DNA of 64,000 bases from positions 124,001-188,000 of the forward strand of contig NZ_JOGO01000003.1 of assembly GCF_000719475.1 (NCBI RefSeq). Direction: 5' to 3'. The stretch's first letter is position 1. Each line of letters begins with the position of its first letter. This DNA is from Streptomyces sp. NRRL F-5630. Its GTDB lineage: Bacteria; Actinomycetota; Actinomycetes; Streptomycetales; Streptomycetaceae. The notes under the pieces were generated by a model that did not search any database, had not been told where the DNA came from, and worked only from the letters and a program-made list of their open reading frames with translations. Of the stretch, positions 8,830 to 16,994 are shown in pieces. Both the position numbers and the translations under genes were made by a program.

Positions 8830-8850
8830 CGACCGACATAATGTCGGTCG
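8830..8850 (+). promoter_or_regulatory. 9-bp palindrome over the ctaE start codon
   Basis: CGACCGACA (8830-8838) and TGTCGGTCG (8842-8850) are exact complements separated by TAA, and the right arm includes the ctaE start ATG (8841-8843). In DNA it could be an operator; in mRNA it would bury the start codon in a stem. No clear ribosome site stands at the usual distance before ATG 8841. Confidence 0.5.
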
Positions 8851-9461
8851 TGGCGACAGCAACGACAGTAGAAACCGGGCCCGCGCACCCGTCGGTCAAC
8901 AGGCCGAACCTCACCAGCGTCGGAACCATCATCTGGCTGAGTTCCGAGCTGATGTTCTTCGCGGCCCTCTTCGCGATGTACTTCACCCTGCGATCGGTGA
9001 CCGGACCGGATCACTGGAAGGAAATGGCGGATGCCCTGAACGTTCCGTTCTCGGGTACCAACACCGCCATCCTGGTGGCCTCCTCACTCACCTGCCAGCT
9101 CGGCGTCTTCGCCGCCGAGCGGGGCGATGTGAAGAAGCTCCGCACGTGGTTCTCGATCACCTTCGTGATGGGCGCGATCTTCATCGGAGGTCAGATCTTC
9201 GAATACACGGAACTGGTCAGGGAAGAGGGGCTTTCGCTCTCCTCCGACCCCTACGGTTCCGTCTTCTACCTCACGACCGGATTCCACGGACTGCACGTGA
9301 CGGGCGGCCTCATCGCCTTCCTCCTCGTCCTGGGCCGGACGTACGCGGCCAAGAGGTTCACACATCACCAGGCCACTGCGGCCATCGTCGTGTCCTACTA
9401 CTGGCACTTCGTCGATGTTGTCTGGATCGGCCTCTTCGCCACGATCTACCTGATCAAGTAA
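8841..9461 (+). CDS. ctaE: cytochrome c oxidase subunit III
   Basis: A 206-residue subunit III of the aa3 oxidase. It has no redox centre and stabilises subunit I and proton uptake. The family signatures [38 protein letters not shown] and the C-terminal [19 protein letters not shown] are all present with five predicted helices, the two-helix-shorter actinobacterial form. ATG 8841 matches the N-terminus known in Streptomyces ([13 protein letters not shown]). It heads the ctaE-qcrC-qcrA-qcrB operon, 62 bases before qcrC, away from the other oxidase genes. Confidence 0.95.
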   Translation: MSVVATATTVETGPAHPSVNRPNLTSVGTIIWLSSELMFFAALFAMYFTLRSVTGPDHWKEMADALNVPFSGTNTAILVASSLTCQLGVFAAERGDVKKLRTWFSITFVMGAIFIGGQIFEYTELVREEGLSLSSDPYGSVFYLTTGFHGLHVTGGLIAFLLVLGRTYAAKRFTHHQATAAIVVSYYWHFVDVVWIGLFATIYLIK

Positions 9462-9523
9462 CCCGGGCGAGAAGCCCACATCCAGTAGCACCGACGCAGA
9501 AGATCCTGACACCGGGGTAATCC

Positions 9524-10333
9524 GTGAAAAAGCTCTCCGTACGACGACGCCATCCGCTGGCGGCGGTCGTCGTCCTACTCCTCGCGCTGGCGGCCACCGG
9601 GGGGCTGTACGCCGCGTTCGCGCCTGCGGACAAGGCACAGGCTGAGGAAACAGCCCAGTCCCTGAAGATCGACGAGGGCAAGAAGCTCTACGACGTCGGC
9701 TGCGCCAGTTGCCACGGAACCGGTGGACAGGGCAGCAGCGACGGGCCCAGCCTTGTCGGCGTGGGCGCCGCGGCCGTCGACTTCCAGGTCGGTACCGGCC
9801 GTATGCCGCTCCAGCAGCAGGGCGCCCAGGCGCCCCGCAAGAAGGCCATCTACTCCGAGCAGGAGATCGACCGGCTCGCGACCTACGTGGCCTCGCTCGG
9901 CGCGGGCCCCGAGGTGCCGACCAAGAACCAGTACGACCCCGCCGGGTCGGACAGCGCCAAGGGCGGCGAGCTCTTCCGCACGAACTGCGCGCAGTGCCAC
10001 AACTTCACCGGTGAGGGCGGTGCGCTGACGCACGGCAAGTACGCCCCCTCCCTTGAGGGCGTGGACCCGAAGCACCTCTACGAGGCCATGCAGACCGGCC
10101 CGCAGAACATGCCCTCCTTCCCCGACACCACGATGCCGGAGAAGCAGAAGAAGCAGATCATCGCCTACCTGCGCGACGTCAACGGGGAGAAGGCCACCAA
10201 CCCCGGTGGTCTGGCCCTCGGGGGTCTCGGTCCGGTGAGTGAGGGTCTCTTCGCCTGGGTCTTCGGGCTCGGTGCGCTGATCGCCGTCGCCACGTGGGTC
10301 GCCGTCCGGACCGCAAAGGCCAAGAAGTCATGA
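9524..10333 (+). CDS. qcrC: bc1 complex diheme cytochrome c subunit
   Basis: A 269-residue membrane-anchored diheme cytochrome c. Two CxxCH sites (CASCH near residue 65 and CAQCH near 155) bind covalent hemes in two similar domains. An N-terminal signal-anchor (ALAATGGLYAAFA) and a C-terminal helix (LFAWVFGLGALIAVATWVAV) place the hemes outside the cell. In actinobacteria this subunit replaces a soluble cytochrome c and hands electrons directly to CuA of CtaC within a bc1-aa3 supercomplex. GTG 9524 starts MKKLSVRRRHP. Its stop overlaps the qcrA ATG (ATGA). Confidence 0.95.
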   Translation: MKKLSVRRRHPLAAVVVLLLALAATGGLYAAFAPADKAQAEETAQSLKIDEGKKLYDVGCASCHGTGGQGSSDGPSLVGVGAAAVDFQVGTGRMPLQQQGAQAPRKKAIYSEQEIDRLATYVASLGAGPEVPTKNQYDPAGSDSAKGGELFRTNCAQCHNFTGEGGALTHGKYAPSLEGVDPKHLYEAMQTGPQNMPSFPDTTMPEKQKKQIIAYLRDVNGEKATNPGGLALGGLGPVSEGLFAWVFGLGALIAVATWVAVRTAKAKKS

Positions 10334-11382
10334 GCAGCCAAGACCATCCCGAAGAGAACCTGCCCGCAGGGCAGGGCGCCGAGCAGCACTCGGCCGAGCT
10401 GGCGAAGAACCCCTTCGCCGACCCGGGGCTGCCGCCCCACGAGCACCGCATCCAGGACCTGGACGAGCGGGCCGCCAAGCGTAGCGAGCGCGTGGTCGCC
10501 TTCCTCTTCACCCTGTCGATGCTCGCGACGGCCGGCTTCATCGCCTCGTACGTGATCTTCAAGCCCGGCAAGATCGTCTACATCTGGCCCTTCGGGCACG
10601 TCAGCGCGCTGAACTTCTCGCTCGGCCTGACCCTGGGCCTCGCGCTGTTCTCGATCGGCGCGGGTGCCGTCCACTGGGCGCGCACCCTGATGTCCGACGT
10701 CGAGCTGGTCGACGAGCGGCACGACATCGAGGCCGACGCCGACACCAAGGCGAAGGTCCTCGCGGACTTCAAGCAGGGCGCCAAGGACTCCGTCCTCGGC
10801 CGCCGCAAGCTGATCCGCAACTCGATGTTCGGTGCCCTGGCCCTCGTGCCGCTCTCCGGCGTCGTGCTGCTGCGCGACCTCGGTCCGCTGCCCGAGAAGA
10901 AGCTCCGCTCCACGAAGTGGAAGAAGGGCTCGGTCATCGTCAACATGAACACCAACGAGCCGCTGCGTCCCGAGGACGTCATCACCGGCTCGCTGACGTT
11001 CGCCAAGCCCGAGGGCCTGGAGGAGACGGACCACGACTTCCAGAACCAGATCGCCAAGGCCGCCCTGATGATCATCCGGATCGCCCCGGAGGACATCAAG
11101 GACAAGCGCGAGCTGGACTGGTCGCACCAGGGCATCGTCGCGTACTCCAAGATCTGCACCCACGTCGGTTGCCCGATCAGCCTGTACGAGCAGCAGACGC
11201 ACCACGTCCTCTGCCCGTGCCACCAGTCCACCTTCGACCTCTCCGACGGCGCCCGAGTGATCTTCGGCCCGGCCGGTCACCCGCTGCCGCAGCTGCGGAT
11301 CGGCGTGAACGACGAGGGTTACCTCGAAGCGCTCGGCGACTTCGACCAGCCCGTCGGCCCTGCCTTCTGGGAGCGCGGATGA
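10330..11382 (+). CDS. qcrA: bc1 complex Rieske iron-sulfur subunit
   Basis: A 350-residue Rieske protein of the actinobacterial type with three transmembrane helices. The [2Fe-2S] ligands are in CTHVGCPI and CPCHQSTFD (two Cys and two His plus the disulfide pair). A twin-arginine motif (GRRKLIRNS) precedes the third helix, matching the known use of Sec for helices 1-2 and Tat for helix 3 in this family. A long acidic N-terminus precedes helix 1. ATG 10330 overlaps the qcrC stop; upstream in-frame codons belong to qcrC DNA. The stop overlaps the qcrB ATG. Confidence 0.95.
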   Translation: MSSQDHPEENLPAGQGAEQHSAELAKNPFADPGLPPHEHRIQDLDERAAKRSERVVAFLFTLSMLATAGFIASYVIFKPGKIVYIWPFGHVSALNFSLGLTLGLALFSIGAGAVHWARTLMSDVELVDERHDIEADADTKAKVLADFKQGAKDSVLGRRKLIRNSMFGALALVPLSGVVLLRDLGPLPEKKLRSTKWKKGSVIVNMNTNEPLRPEDVITGSLTFAKPEGLEETDHDFQNQIAKAALMIIRIAPEDIKDKRELDWSHQGIVAYSKICTHVGCPISLYEQQTHHVLCPCHQSTFDLSDGARVIFGPAGHPLPQLRIGVNDEGYLEALGDFDQPVGPAFWERG

Positions 11383-13028
11383 GCACCGAGACCACGCACG
11401 CACCCGGCGCGGACGCGCCGGACCGCGGTCAGGCACCGGCCGGGGAACGGCTCGCCGACTGGGCGGACGGACGGCTCGGCATCTACAGCCTGGCCAAGAC
11501 CAACATGCGGAAGATCTTTCCGGACCACCCGAGCTTCATGCTCGGCGAGATCTGCATGTACAGCTTCATCATCATCATCCTCACGGGTGTGTACCTGACG
11601 CTGTTCTTCCACCCGAGCATGAACGAGGTGGAGTACCACGGCGTCTACGGCCCCATGCAGGGCCAGCTCATGTCGGAGGCGTTCTCCTCCACGCTGAAGA
11701 TCAGCTTCGAGGTCCGCGGCGGTCTGCTCATCCGGCAGATCCACCACTGGGCCGCGCTCATCTTCCTCGCCGGCATGTTCGTGCACATGATGCGCGTCTT
11801 CTTCACGGGCGCCTTCCGCAAGCCGCGTGAGATCAACTGGCTGTTCGGCTTCCTGCTCTTCGCCCTGGGCATGTTCACCGGGTTCACCGGCTACTCGCTC
11901 CCGGACGACCTGCTCTCCGGCACCGGTGTCCGCTTCACGCAGGGCGCGATCCTGTCCGTGCCGATCGTGGGCACGTACATCTCGATGTTCCTGTTCGGCG
12001 GCGAGTTCCCCGGCGGCGACTTCGTCGCCCGGTTCTACTCGATCCACATCCTGCTGCTGCCCGGCATCATGCTGGGGCTCATGGTGGGCCACCTGATCCT
12101 GGTCTTCTACCACAAGCACACGCAGTACGCGGGCCCCGGACGGACCGAGAAGAACGTCGTCGGCATGCCGCTGCTCCCGGTGTACATGGCGAAGGCCGGA
12201 GGCTTCTTCTTCCTCGTCTTCGGCGTCATCGCGGCCATCGCGGGCATCGCGACGATCAACCCGATCTGGGCCATCGGCCCGTACCGGCCCGACCAGGTGT
12301 CCACCGGCGCGCAACCCGACTGGTACATGGGCTTCGCCGAAGGACTCATCCGTGTCATGCCCGGCTGGGAGATCAACCTGTGGGGCCACACGCTGGTCCT
12401 CGGGGTGTTCATCCCGCTGGTGGTCTTCGGTCTCGTCCTCGGCGCGATGGCGGTCTACCCGTTCATCGAGTCCTGGGTCACCGGGGACAAGCGCGAGCAC
12501 CACATCCTCGACCGTCCGCGCAACGCCCCGGTCCGTACGGGCCTCGGCGTCGCCTGGGTGACGATGTACATGATCACGCTCATCGGCGGCGGCAACGACC
12601 TGTGGGCCACCCACTTCCACCTGTCGCTCAACGCGATCAGCTGGTTCGTGCGGATCGGCTTCTTCGCCGGCCCGGTCATCGCCTTCATCATCACCAAGCG
12701 GATCTGCCTCGGTCTCCAGCGTCGCGACAGGGAGAAGGTGCTGCACGGGCGCGAGTCCGGCATCATCAAGCGCCTGCCGCACGGTGAGTTCATCGAGGTG
12801 CACGAGCCGCTCAGCGCCGAGCAGCGCTACACGCTCACCGCGCACGAGCAGGTCGCGCCCTTCGAGATCGGTGAGACCACCGACGAGAACGGTGTCCGGC
12901 GCAAGGTCTCCGGCGCGGAGAAGCTCCGCTCCAAGCTCTCCAAGGGCTACTACGGCGACGGGACGCAGATCCCGAAGCCGACGGAGGAGGAGTACAGGGA
13001 GATCACGAGCGGCCACGGCCACCACTGA
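11379..13028 (+). CDS. qcrB: bc1 complex cytochrome b subunit
   Basis: A 549-residue cytochrome b. It oxidises menaquinol and carries hemes bL and bH between helices. Paired His residues appear in IRQIHHWAALIFLAGMFVHM and RFYSIHILLLPGIMLGLMVG. The quinol-site motif is PDWY (QPDWYMGFAEG), a common actinobacterial version of PEWY. The protein keeps the long cytoplasmic C-terminal extension (residues about 445-549, ending SGHGHH) typical of actinobacteria. ATG 11379 overlaps the qcrA stop. Last gene of the ctaE-qcrCAB operon, followed by a hairpin. Confidence 0.96.
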   Translation: MSTETTHAPGADAPDRGQAPAGERLADWADGRLGIYSLAKTNMRKIFPDHPSFMLGEICMYSFIIIILTGVYLTLFFHPSMNEVEYHGVYGPMQGQLMSEAFSSTLKISFEVRGGLLIRQIHHWAALIFLAGMFVHMMRVFFTGAFRKPREINWLFGFLLFALGMFTGFTGYSLPDDLLSGTGVRFTQGAILSVPIVGTYISMFLFGGEFPGGDFVARFYSIHILLLPGIMLGLMVGHLILVFYHKHTQYAGPGRTEKNVVGMPLLPVYMAKAGGFFFLVFGVIAAIAGIATINPIWAIGPYRPDQVSTGAQPDWYMGFAEGLIRVMPGWEINLWGHTLVLGVFIPLVVFGLVLGAMAVYPFIESWVTGDKREHHILDRPRNAPVRTGLGVAWVTMYMITLIGGGNDLWATHFHLSLNAISWFVRIGFFAGPVIAFIITKRICLGLQRRDREKVLHGRESGIIKRLPHGEFIEVHEPLSAEQRYTLTAHEQVAPFEIGETTDENGVRRKVSGAEKLRSKLSKGYYGDGTQIPKPTEEEYREITSGHGHH

Positions 13029-13059
13029 TCCCCGCACTGTCACGCGACACGCCACCTGA

Positions 13060-13103
13060 GGGCCCCGCCCCGTCCCACCTTCCGGTGGGCGGACGGGGCC
13101 CTT
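13060..13103 (+). terminator. hairpin after qcrB
   Basis: GGGCCCCG (13060-13067) pairs with CGGGGCCC (13094-13101), and an inner CCCACC/GGTGGG pair encloses TTCC. The internal loop makes the stem imperfect and only a short TTC follows, but its position 32 bases past qcrB fits a terminator. Confidence 0.65.
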
Positions 13104-13196
13104 CGCGCTGCCCGCGCGCCGATAGGGTGGGGGACGAAGAACAGGCGGCCGGCGCCCCGCGTCCCCCGCCCCCGTACCCACACACCAGGAGCGGCC

Positions 13197-14261
13197 ATGA
13201 GCGCTGTGCACCCCGTCGGAGGCGACACCGCGGCGGCCCGCTCCTGGCCCGCCGTACTCGACGGCCTCCTCTCGGGCCGTGACCAGTCCGCGGCCGACAC
13301 CGCCTGGGCGATGGACCGCATCATGCGGGGCGAGGCCACCGACGCGCAGATCGCGGGCTTCGCCGTGGCCCTGCGCGCCAAGGGCGAGACCGTCGAGGAG
13401 ATCAGCGGCATCGTCGAGGCGATGTACGCGCACGCGCGCACCATCGAGGTGCCCGGCGAGACCGTCGACATCGTCGGTACGGGCGGGGACGGCGCCAAGA
13501 CCGTGAACATCTCCACGATGTCGGCCGTCGTCGTCGCGGGGACCGGGGCGAAGGTCGTCAAGCACGGCAACCGCGCCGCCTCCTCCGCCTCCGGGGCTTC
13601 CGACGTCCTCGAGAAGCTCGGCGTGAACCTGGAGCTGAGCCCGGAGCGGGTGGCACGGGTCGCCGAGGAGGCCGGGATCACCTTCTGCTTCGCCGTGAAG
13701 TTCCACCCGGCGCTGCGGTACGTCGCGGCGGCGCGCGGTGAGCTGGGCATCCGCACGACGTTCAACTTCCTCGGCCCGCTCACCAACCCGGCCCGCGTCC
13801 GGGCCCAGGCCACCGGGGTCGCCGACGCCCGGATGGCGCCGATCATGGCCGGGGTGCTCGCCGCGCGCGGTTCCTCCGCGCTCGTCTTCCGGGGTGATGA
13901 CGGCCTCGACGAACTCACGACGGCGGCGACCTCGCGTGTGTGGACCGTCCAGGACGGCGCGGTGCGCGAGGAGAGCTTCGACCCGCGCGACGTGGGCCTC
14001 GGCCTCTCCCCGGTCTCGGCCCTGCGCGGCGGCGACGCCTCGCACAACGCCGAGATCGCCCGCCGCCTCTTCGCGGGCGAGGGCGGACCGGTCAGGGACG
14101 CGGTGCTCCTCAACTCGGCGGCGGCCCTCGCGGCGCTGCGCCCGACCGGGGAGCCGCTGGTGGACCGGATCAGGGAGGGCATGGCGCGGGCCGCCGAGTC
14201 GCTGGACTCGGGGGCGGCGGCGGCGGCCCTGGAGCGGTGGGTCGCGGCGAGCAACGCCTGA
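13197..14261 (+). CDS. trpD: anthranilate phosphoribosyltransferase
   Basis: A 354-residue enzyme that joins anthranilate and PRPP in the second step of tryptophan synthesis. Diagnostic motifs are GTGGDG (PRPP binding), [20 protein letters not shown] and the family segment LGPLTNPA. Start ATG 13197 has AGGAG five bases before it. A TAGGGT at 13123-13128 could be its -10. It stands alone here, followed by a strong hairpin. The other tryptophan gene in the window is the fused anthranilate synthase at 37023-38960, so the pathway is scattered as usual in Streptomyces. Confidence 0.95.
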   Translation: MSAVHPVGGDTAAARSWPAVLDGLLSGRDQSAADTAWAMDRIMRGEATDAQIAGFAVALRAKGETVEEISGIVEAMYAHARTIEVPGETVDIVGTGGDGAKTVNISTMSAVVVAGTGAKVVKHGNRAASSASGASDVLEKLGVNLELSPERVARVAEEAGITFCFAVKFHPALRYVAAARGELGIRTTFNFLGPLTNPARVRAQATGVADARMAPIMAGVLAARGSSALVFRGDDGLDELTTAATSRVWTVQDGAVREESFDPRDVGLGLSPVSALRGGDASHNAEIARRLFAGEGGPVRDAVLLNSAAALAALRPTGEPLVDRIREGMARAAESLDSGAAAAALERWVAASNA

Positions 14262-14304
14262 CCCGGGCGCGGCCCGCGGAGCCGGACGGCGTCGGCCGGG
14301 CCGG

Positions 14305-14341
14305 GGGAGCGCGACGGGCGTCCTGAGCCCGTCGCGCTCCC
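14305..14341 (+). terminator. terminator after trpD
   Basis: A perfect 15-bp stem (GGGAGCGCGACGGGC at 14305-14319, complement at 14327-14341) with a 7-base loop, 44 bases past the trpD stop. It separates trpD from the riboswitch-led transcript that starts about 110 bases later. Confidence 0.88.
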
Positions 14342-14450
14342 GAGGGCGAAGCCGAAGCCGTCGGAGGCGAGACCGACGCCGTCGGCAGAGCCCGTCCCGC
14401 ATTCTGGAACCCCCTGGGCGCGGCCGGGGGCCCTGTGGCAGGATGCTGGC

Positions 14451-14556
14451 AGGTCATGAGTGACAGCGACTACGGCCCCGGCCTGCTGTCCGGCAACCCT
14501 CCGTCCGTGGCGGGGTGCCCCGGGTGAAGACCTGGCCGCAGGCAGCGAGGTCTGCG
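14451..14556 (+). ncRNA. SAM-IV-type riboswitch
   Basis: The core reads AGGTCATGAGTGACAGCG, then GCTGTCCGGCAACCCTCC, then GGCGGGGTGCCCCGGGTGAA and GACCT, the conserved order of the SAM-IV aptamer. P1 is AGGTC (14451-14455) with GACCT (14529-14533). The extra 3' hairpin typical of SAM-IV rather than SAM-I follows (CCGCAG/CTGCGG, about 14536-14557). A CAGGAT at 14439-14444 would start the transcript at the aptamer. Binding of S-adenosylmethionine should lower expression of the class V aminotransferase gene downstream. Recognised from memory of the consensus; a covariance search would settle it. Confidence 0.85.
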
Positions 14557-14655
14557 GCAAGCGCGGACCCCTCCGCGCCCGTCAGGGGCGTTGGCACACC
14601 CCCCTCACGCGGCGTCAGGCACCAGGGGTCCTGGTCGTCGAGGGAGCGGTTCTCC

Positions 14656-14676
14656 GTGAGCAAGCGAATGTCGTAG
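14656..14676 (+). CDS. possible six-codon leader peptide (VSKRMS)
   Basis: GTG at 14656 opens a six-codon frame V-S-K-R-M-S ending TAG at 14674-14676, with GGGAG nine bases upstream. The stop codon overlaps the left arm of the hairpin at 14676-14711, so a ribosome here would affect that structure. It lies between the SAM-IV aptamer and the aminotransferase gene. Too short for statistical support; the arrangement is the only argument. Confidence 0.3.
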   Translation: MSKRMS

Positions 14677-14711
14677 GGCGCACACCCTTCACCACACAGG
14701 GTGCGGCGCCC
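14676..14711 (+). promoter_or_regulatory. hairpin in the riboswitch leader, possible attenuator
   Basis: GGGCGC (14676-14681) plus CACCCT (14683-14688) pair with AGGGTG (14698-14703) and GCGCCC (14706-14711), leaving a small internal loop. It lies about 100 bases before the aminotransferase start. It could be the expression platform or an attenuator, but no long T run follows. Another hairpin, GCGCGGA/TCCGCGC at 14561-14578, sits directly after the aptamer. Confidence 0.4.
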
Positions 14712-14809
14712 TTCGCCGTCCTCCGTCGCCGGGCACGTGGTACCGCCCGGAACCCCCAGCCTTCGCAGCTCGCCTTCCGCTGCCTCCGTCTCACGTACGG
14801 GAGTTCGCC

Positions 14810-16171
14810 ATGTCCGTTTCCGCCGCCTCCGCCGCCGTCTCCGCCACCACCACCCCCGCCGCCCCGCTGCCCGTCCTCGGCCGCGAGGTGCGCGTACCGC
14901 TCGTCACCGGGGGCGAGGTCGAGTACGCCGCGCTCGACTACGCCGCCAGCGCCCCGGCCCTGGAGCGGGTCTGGAACGACGTCGCCGCCTACGCCCCGTA
15001 CTACGGCAGCGTGCACCGCGGCGCCGGCTACCTTTCGCAGCTGTCCACCGAACTGTTCGAGACCGCCCGCGCCGACGTCGCCGCCTTCCTCGGCTGTCGC
15101 GCGGACGACGAACTGGTCTTCACGCGCTCCACGACCGACTCGCTCAACCTCCTCGCCGCCGCGCTGCCCGCGGGCTGCGAGGTCTACGTCTTCGAGACCG
15201 AGCACCACGCCTCGCTGCTGCCCTGGCGCACCGCCGACGTGACCCACCTCGACGCCCCGCGCAGCCCCGCCGAGGCCGTCGCGACGCTGGAGAGCGCGCT
15301 GCAGGCCCGTACCGGTACCGGAGCGGCGCTCGTCTGCGTCACGGGCGCGTCGAACGTGACGGGGGAGCTGTGGCCCGTCGCCGAGCTGGCCCGGGTCGCG
15401 CACGCGCACGGCGCGCGGATCGTCCTGGACGCCGCCCAGCTCGCCCCGCACCACCCCGTCTCGGTCGCTGAACTGGACGTGGACTGGGTCGCCTTCTCGG
15501 GCCACAAGCTCTACGCCCCCTTCGGCGCCGGGGTCCTCGCCGGTCGCGCGGACTGGCTGGAGGACGCCGAGCCGTACCTCGCGGGCGGTGGCGCGAGCCG
15601 CGCCGTGAGCAGGCGCGCGGACGGCGGGGTGGACGTCGAGTGGCACACGGGGGCCGCGCGCCACGAGGCGGGCTCGCCGAACGTCATCGGCGCCTACGCG
15701 ATCGCCTCCGCGTGCAAGGCCCTCACCGAGGCCGGTTTCGACGCGCTCGTCGCGCGCGAGCAGCAGCTCGTGGCACGGGTGCGGGACGGGCTCGCCGCGA
15801 TCGAGGGCGTCCGCGTGCTCGGGCTCTTCGGCCCCGAGGCCGAGCGGGTCGGCGTGCTCTCCTTCGTGGTGAGCGGCTGGAACAGCTCGCACCTCGCGGC
15901 GGCGCTCTCGGCCGAGTACGGGATCGGGGTCCGCGACGGGCTCTTCTGCGCCCACCCGCTCGTCCGCACGCTGCTCGGCGCGGACGCCGGCGCGCCCGGG
16001 GAGTGCGGGGCGCCCGAGGGCGGCTCGCTCAACGCCGTGCGGGTGAGCTTCGGCGCCGGGACGCCCGACGAGCACGTGGAGCGCTTCCTGGGCGCGGTGC
16101 GCGAGCTCGTCGAGCAGGGGGCGCGCTGGACGTACCGCACCGAGGACGGACGCTGCGTGCCGGCGGTCTGA
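14810..16171 (+). CDS. class V aminotransferase / cysteine desulfurase-like protein
   Basis: A 453-residue PLP enzyme of the NifS/SufS fold. The Schiff-base lysine is in FSGHKLYAPFGAG (K233), with LDAAQLAPH binding the cofactor. RDGLFCAHP carries a cysteine (C380) at the place used by SufS-type desulfurases for persulfide transfer, and the insertion before it fits the SufS/CsdA group. Its SAM-IV leader ties it to sulfur amino-acid status, so a role in cysteine or methionine metabolism is more likely than housekeeping Fe-S assembly; the substrate is unproven. ATG 14810 is preceded by a weak ACGGGAG. A strong bidirectional terminator follows. Confidence 0.8.
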   Translation: MSVSAASAAVSATTTPAAPLPVLGREVRVPLVTGGEVEYAALDYAASAPALERVWNDVAAYAPYYGSVHRGAGYLSQLSTELFETARADVAAFLGCRADDELVFTRSTTDSLNLLAAALPAGCEVYVFETEHHASLLPWRTADVTHLDAPRSPAEAVATLESALQARTGTGAALVCVTGASNVTGELWPVAELARVAHAHGARIVLDAAQLAPHHPVSVAELDVDWVAFSGHKLYAPFGAGVLAGRADWLEDAEPYLAGGGASRAVSRRADGGVDVEWHTGAARHEAGSPNVIGAYAIASACKALTEAGFDALVAREQQLVARVRDGLAAIEGVRVLGLFGPEAERVGVLSFVVSGWNSSHLAAALSAEYGIGVRDGLFCAHPLVRTLLGADAGAPGECGAPEGGSLNAVRVSFGAGTPDEHVERFLGAVRELVEQGARWTYRTEDGRCVPAV

Positions 16172-16182
16172 GCGGGACGCAC

Positions 16183-16218
16183 GGGAGGGGCGCCGGTCGT
16201 GGGACCGGCGCCCCTCCC
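16183..16218. terminator. bidirectional terminator between convergent genes
   Basis: A perfect 16-bp stem (GGGAGGGGCGCCGGTC at 16183-16198, complement 16203-16218) with a GTGG loop lies between the aminotransferase stop and the convergent Lrp-domain gene. It can serve both transcripts. Confidence 0.88.
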
Positions 16219-16261
16219 TCATGCGTGACCACCGGGGGAACGCGCCCCGCGGGGGGATCGC

Positions 16262-16543
16262 TCAGGAATCGAGACCGATCGCGAAGGCCGCCTCCAAGTC
16301 GTGCTGCGAGTACGTGCGGAAGGCCACGTGCGTATCGGTCGCGGCGACGCCGGGGATCTTGCTGATCCGGTTCGGGATGATCTCGGCCAGGTCCTCGTGG
16401 CGGCCGACGCGGACCATCGCGATGAGGTCGTAGGAGCCGGTGACCGAGAAGACCTCGCTCACGCTGTCCAGCGCGGCGATGGACTCGGCGATCTCCGGGA
16501 TTCGGTCGACGCTGGTCTTGATGAGCACGATCGCGGTGATCAC
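16262..16543 (-). CDS. stand-alone Lrp/AsnC ligand-binding (RAM) domain protein
   Basis: A 93-residue protein equal to the C-terminal RAM domain of Lrp/AsnC regulators, with the pattern ITAIVLIKTSVDRIPE, SVTGSYDLIAMVRV and AATDTHVAFRTYS. There is no helix-turn-helix, so it cannot bind DNA alone. Such proteins form amino-acid-binding oligomers and may modulate full-length Lrp proteins. GTG 16543 is chosen because AGGGGA lies eight bases upstream and the domain begins there; the open frame further upstream is arginine-rich noise. Its neighbourhood of amino-acid genes (trpD, the desulfurase-like gene) fits a sensing role, but the ligand is unknown. Confidence 0.85.
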   Translation of the reverse strand: MITAIVLIKTSVDRIPEIAESIAALDSVSEVFSVTGSYDLIAMVRVGRHEDLAEIIPNRISKIPGVAATDTHVAFRTYSQHDLEAAFAIGLDS

Positions 16544-16721
16544 GGCTGTTGGTCCCCTTCGCTGTCCTGGTGGGCCCACTTTAGTCCGGGCCTCCGTCCC
16601 CGCCGCGCGGTCCCGCCCCCAGGCCGTAGGGTTACGGGCGACACAAGCACGATCCGGCCGTAGAAGCACGCGCAGCCAGCACGATCACGCGCACGACGAC
16701 GAGAAGGAAGCGACGCAGACG

Positions 16722-16961
16722 ATGACCGTTCCCCTGCCGACGGAGACCACGCGCTGGCGCTGCACGCTGTGCGGCAATCTCACCAGGTTCGACGTGAGCC
16801 GTTCATCGAAGGTCGTCGAGTACGTCCACCTCGACCTCGCCGGGAAACCGAACATCGAGGAGCGCGAAGTCGTGAGTGAGACGATCGACTCGGTCCGCTG
16901 CCGCTGGTGCAACGCGGTGGACCAGATCGAACTGGTGGACAGGCCGGGGCCGGCCGCCTGA
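16722..16961 (+). CDS. small zinc-ribbon protein
   Basis: A 79-residue protein with two Cys pairs, CTLCG near residue 15 and CRWC near residue 64, spaced as a zinc ribbon. No other domain is visible. ATG 16722 (MTVPLPTETTRWRC) follows an AAGGAAG about ten bases away. It lies 33 bases before the NYN-domain gene on the same strand and may be cotranscribed. I know of homologues throughout Streptomyces in this position but no function. Confidence 0.75.
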   Translation: MTVPLPTETTRWRCTLCGNLTRFDVSRSSKVVEYVHLDLAGKPNIEEREVVSETIDSVRCRWCNAVDQIELVDRPGPAA

Positions 16962-16994
16962 GAGCCGGCCCGCACGAGCGAGTGGGGTGAGGAC

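Noticed and set aside
11319..14402. A 1027-codon open frame antisense to qcrB and trpD
   Set aside because: Such long antisense frames are expected in DNA with GC-rich third positions. The translation is a mirror of real codons, rich in Arg, Gly, Asp and Val, without domains, and qcrB and trpD on the plus strand are beyond doubt. The same applies to other long shadow frames, for example 4726-6873 and 43989-45953 on the minus strand.
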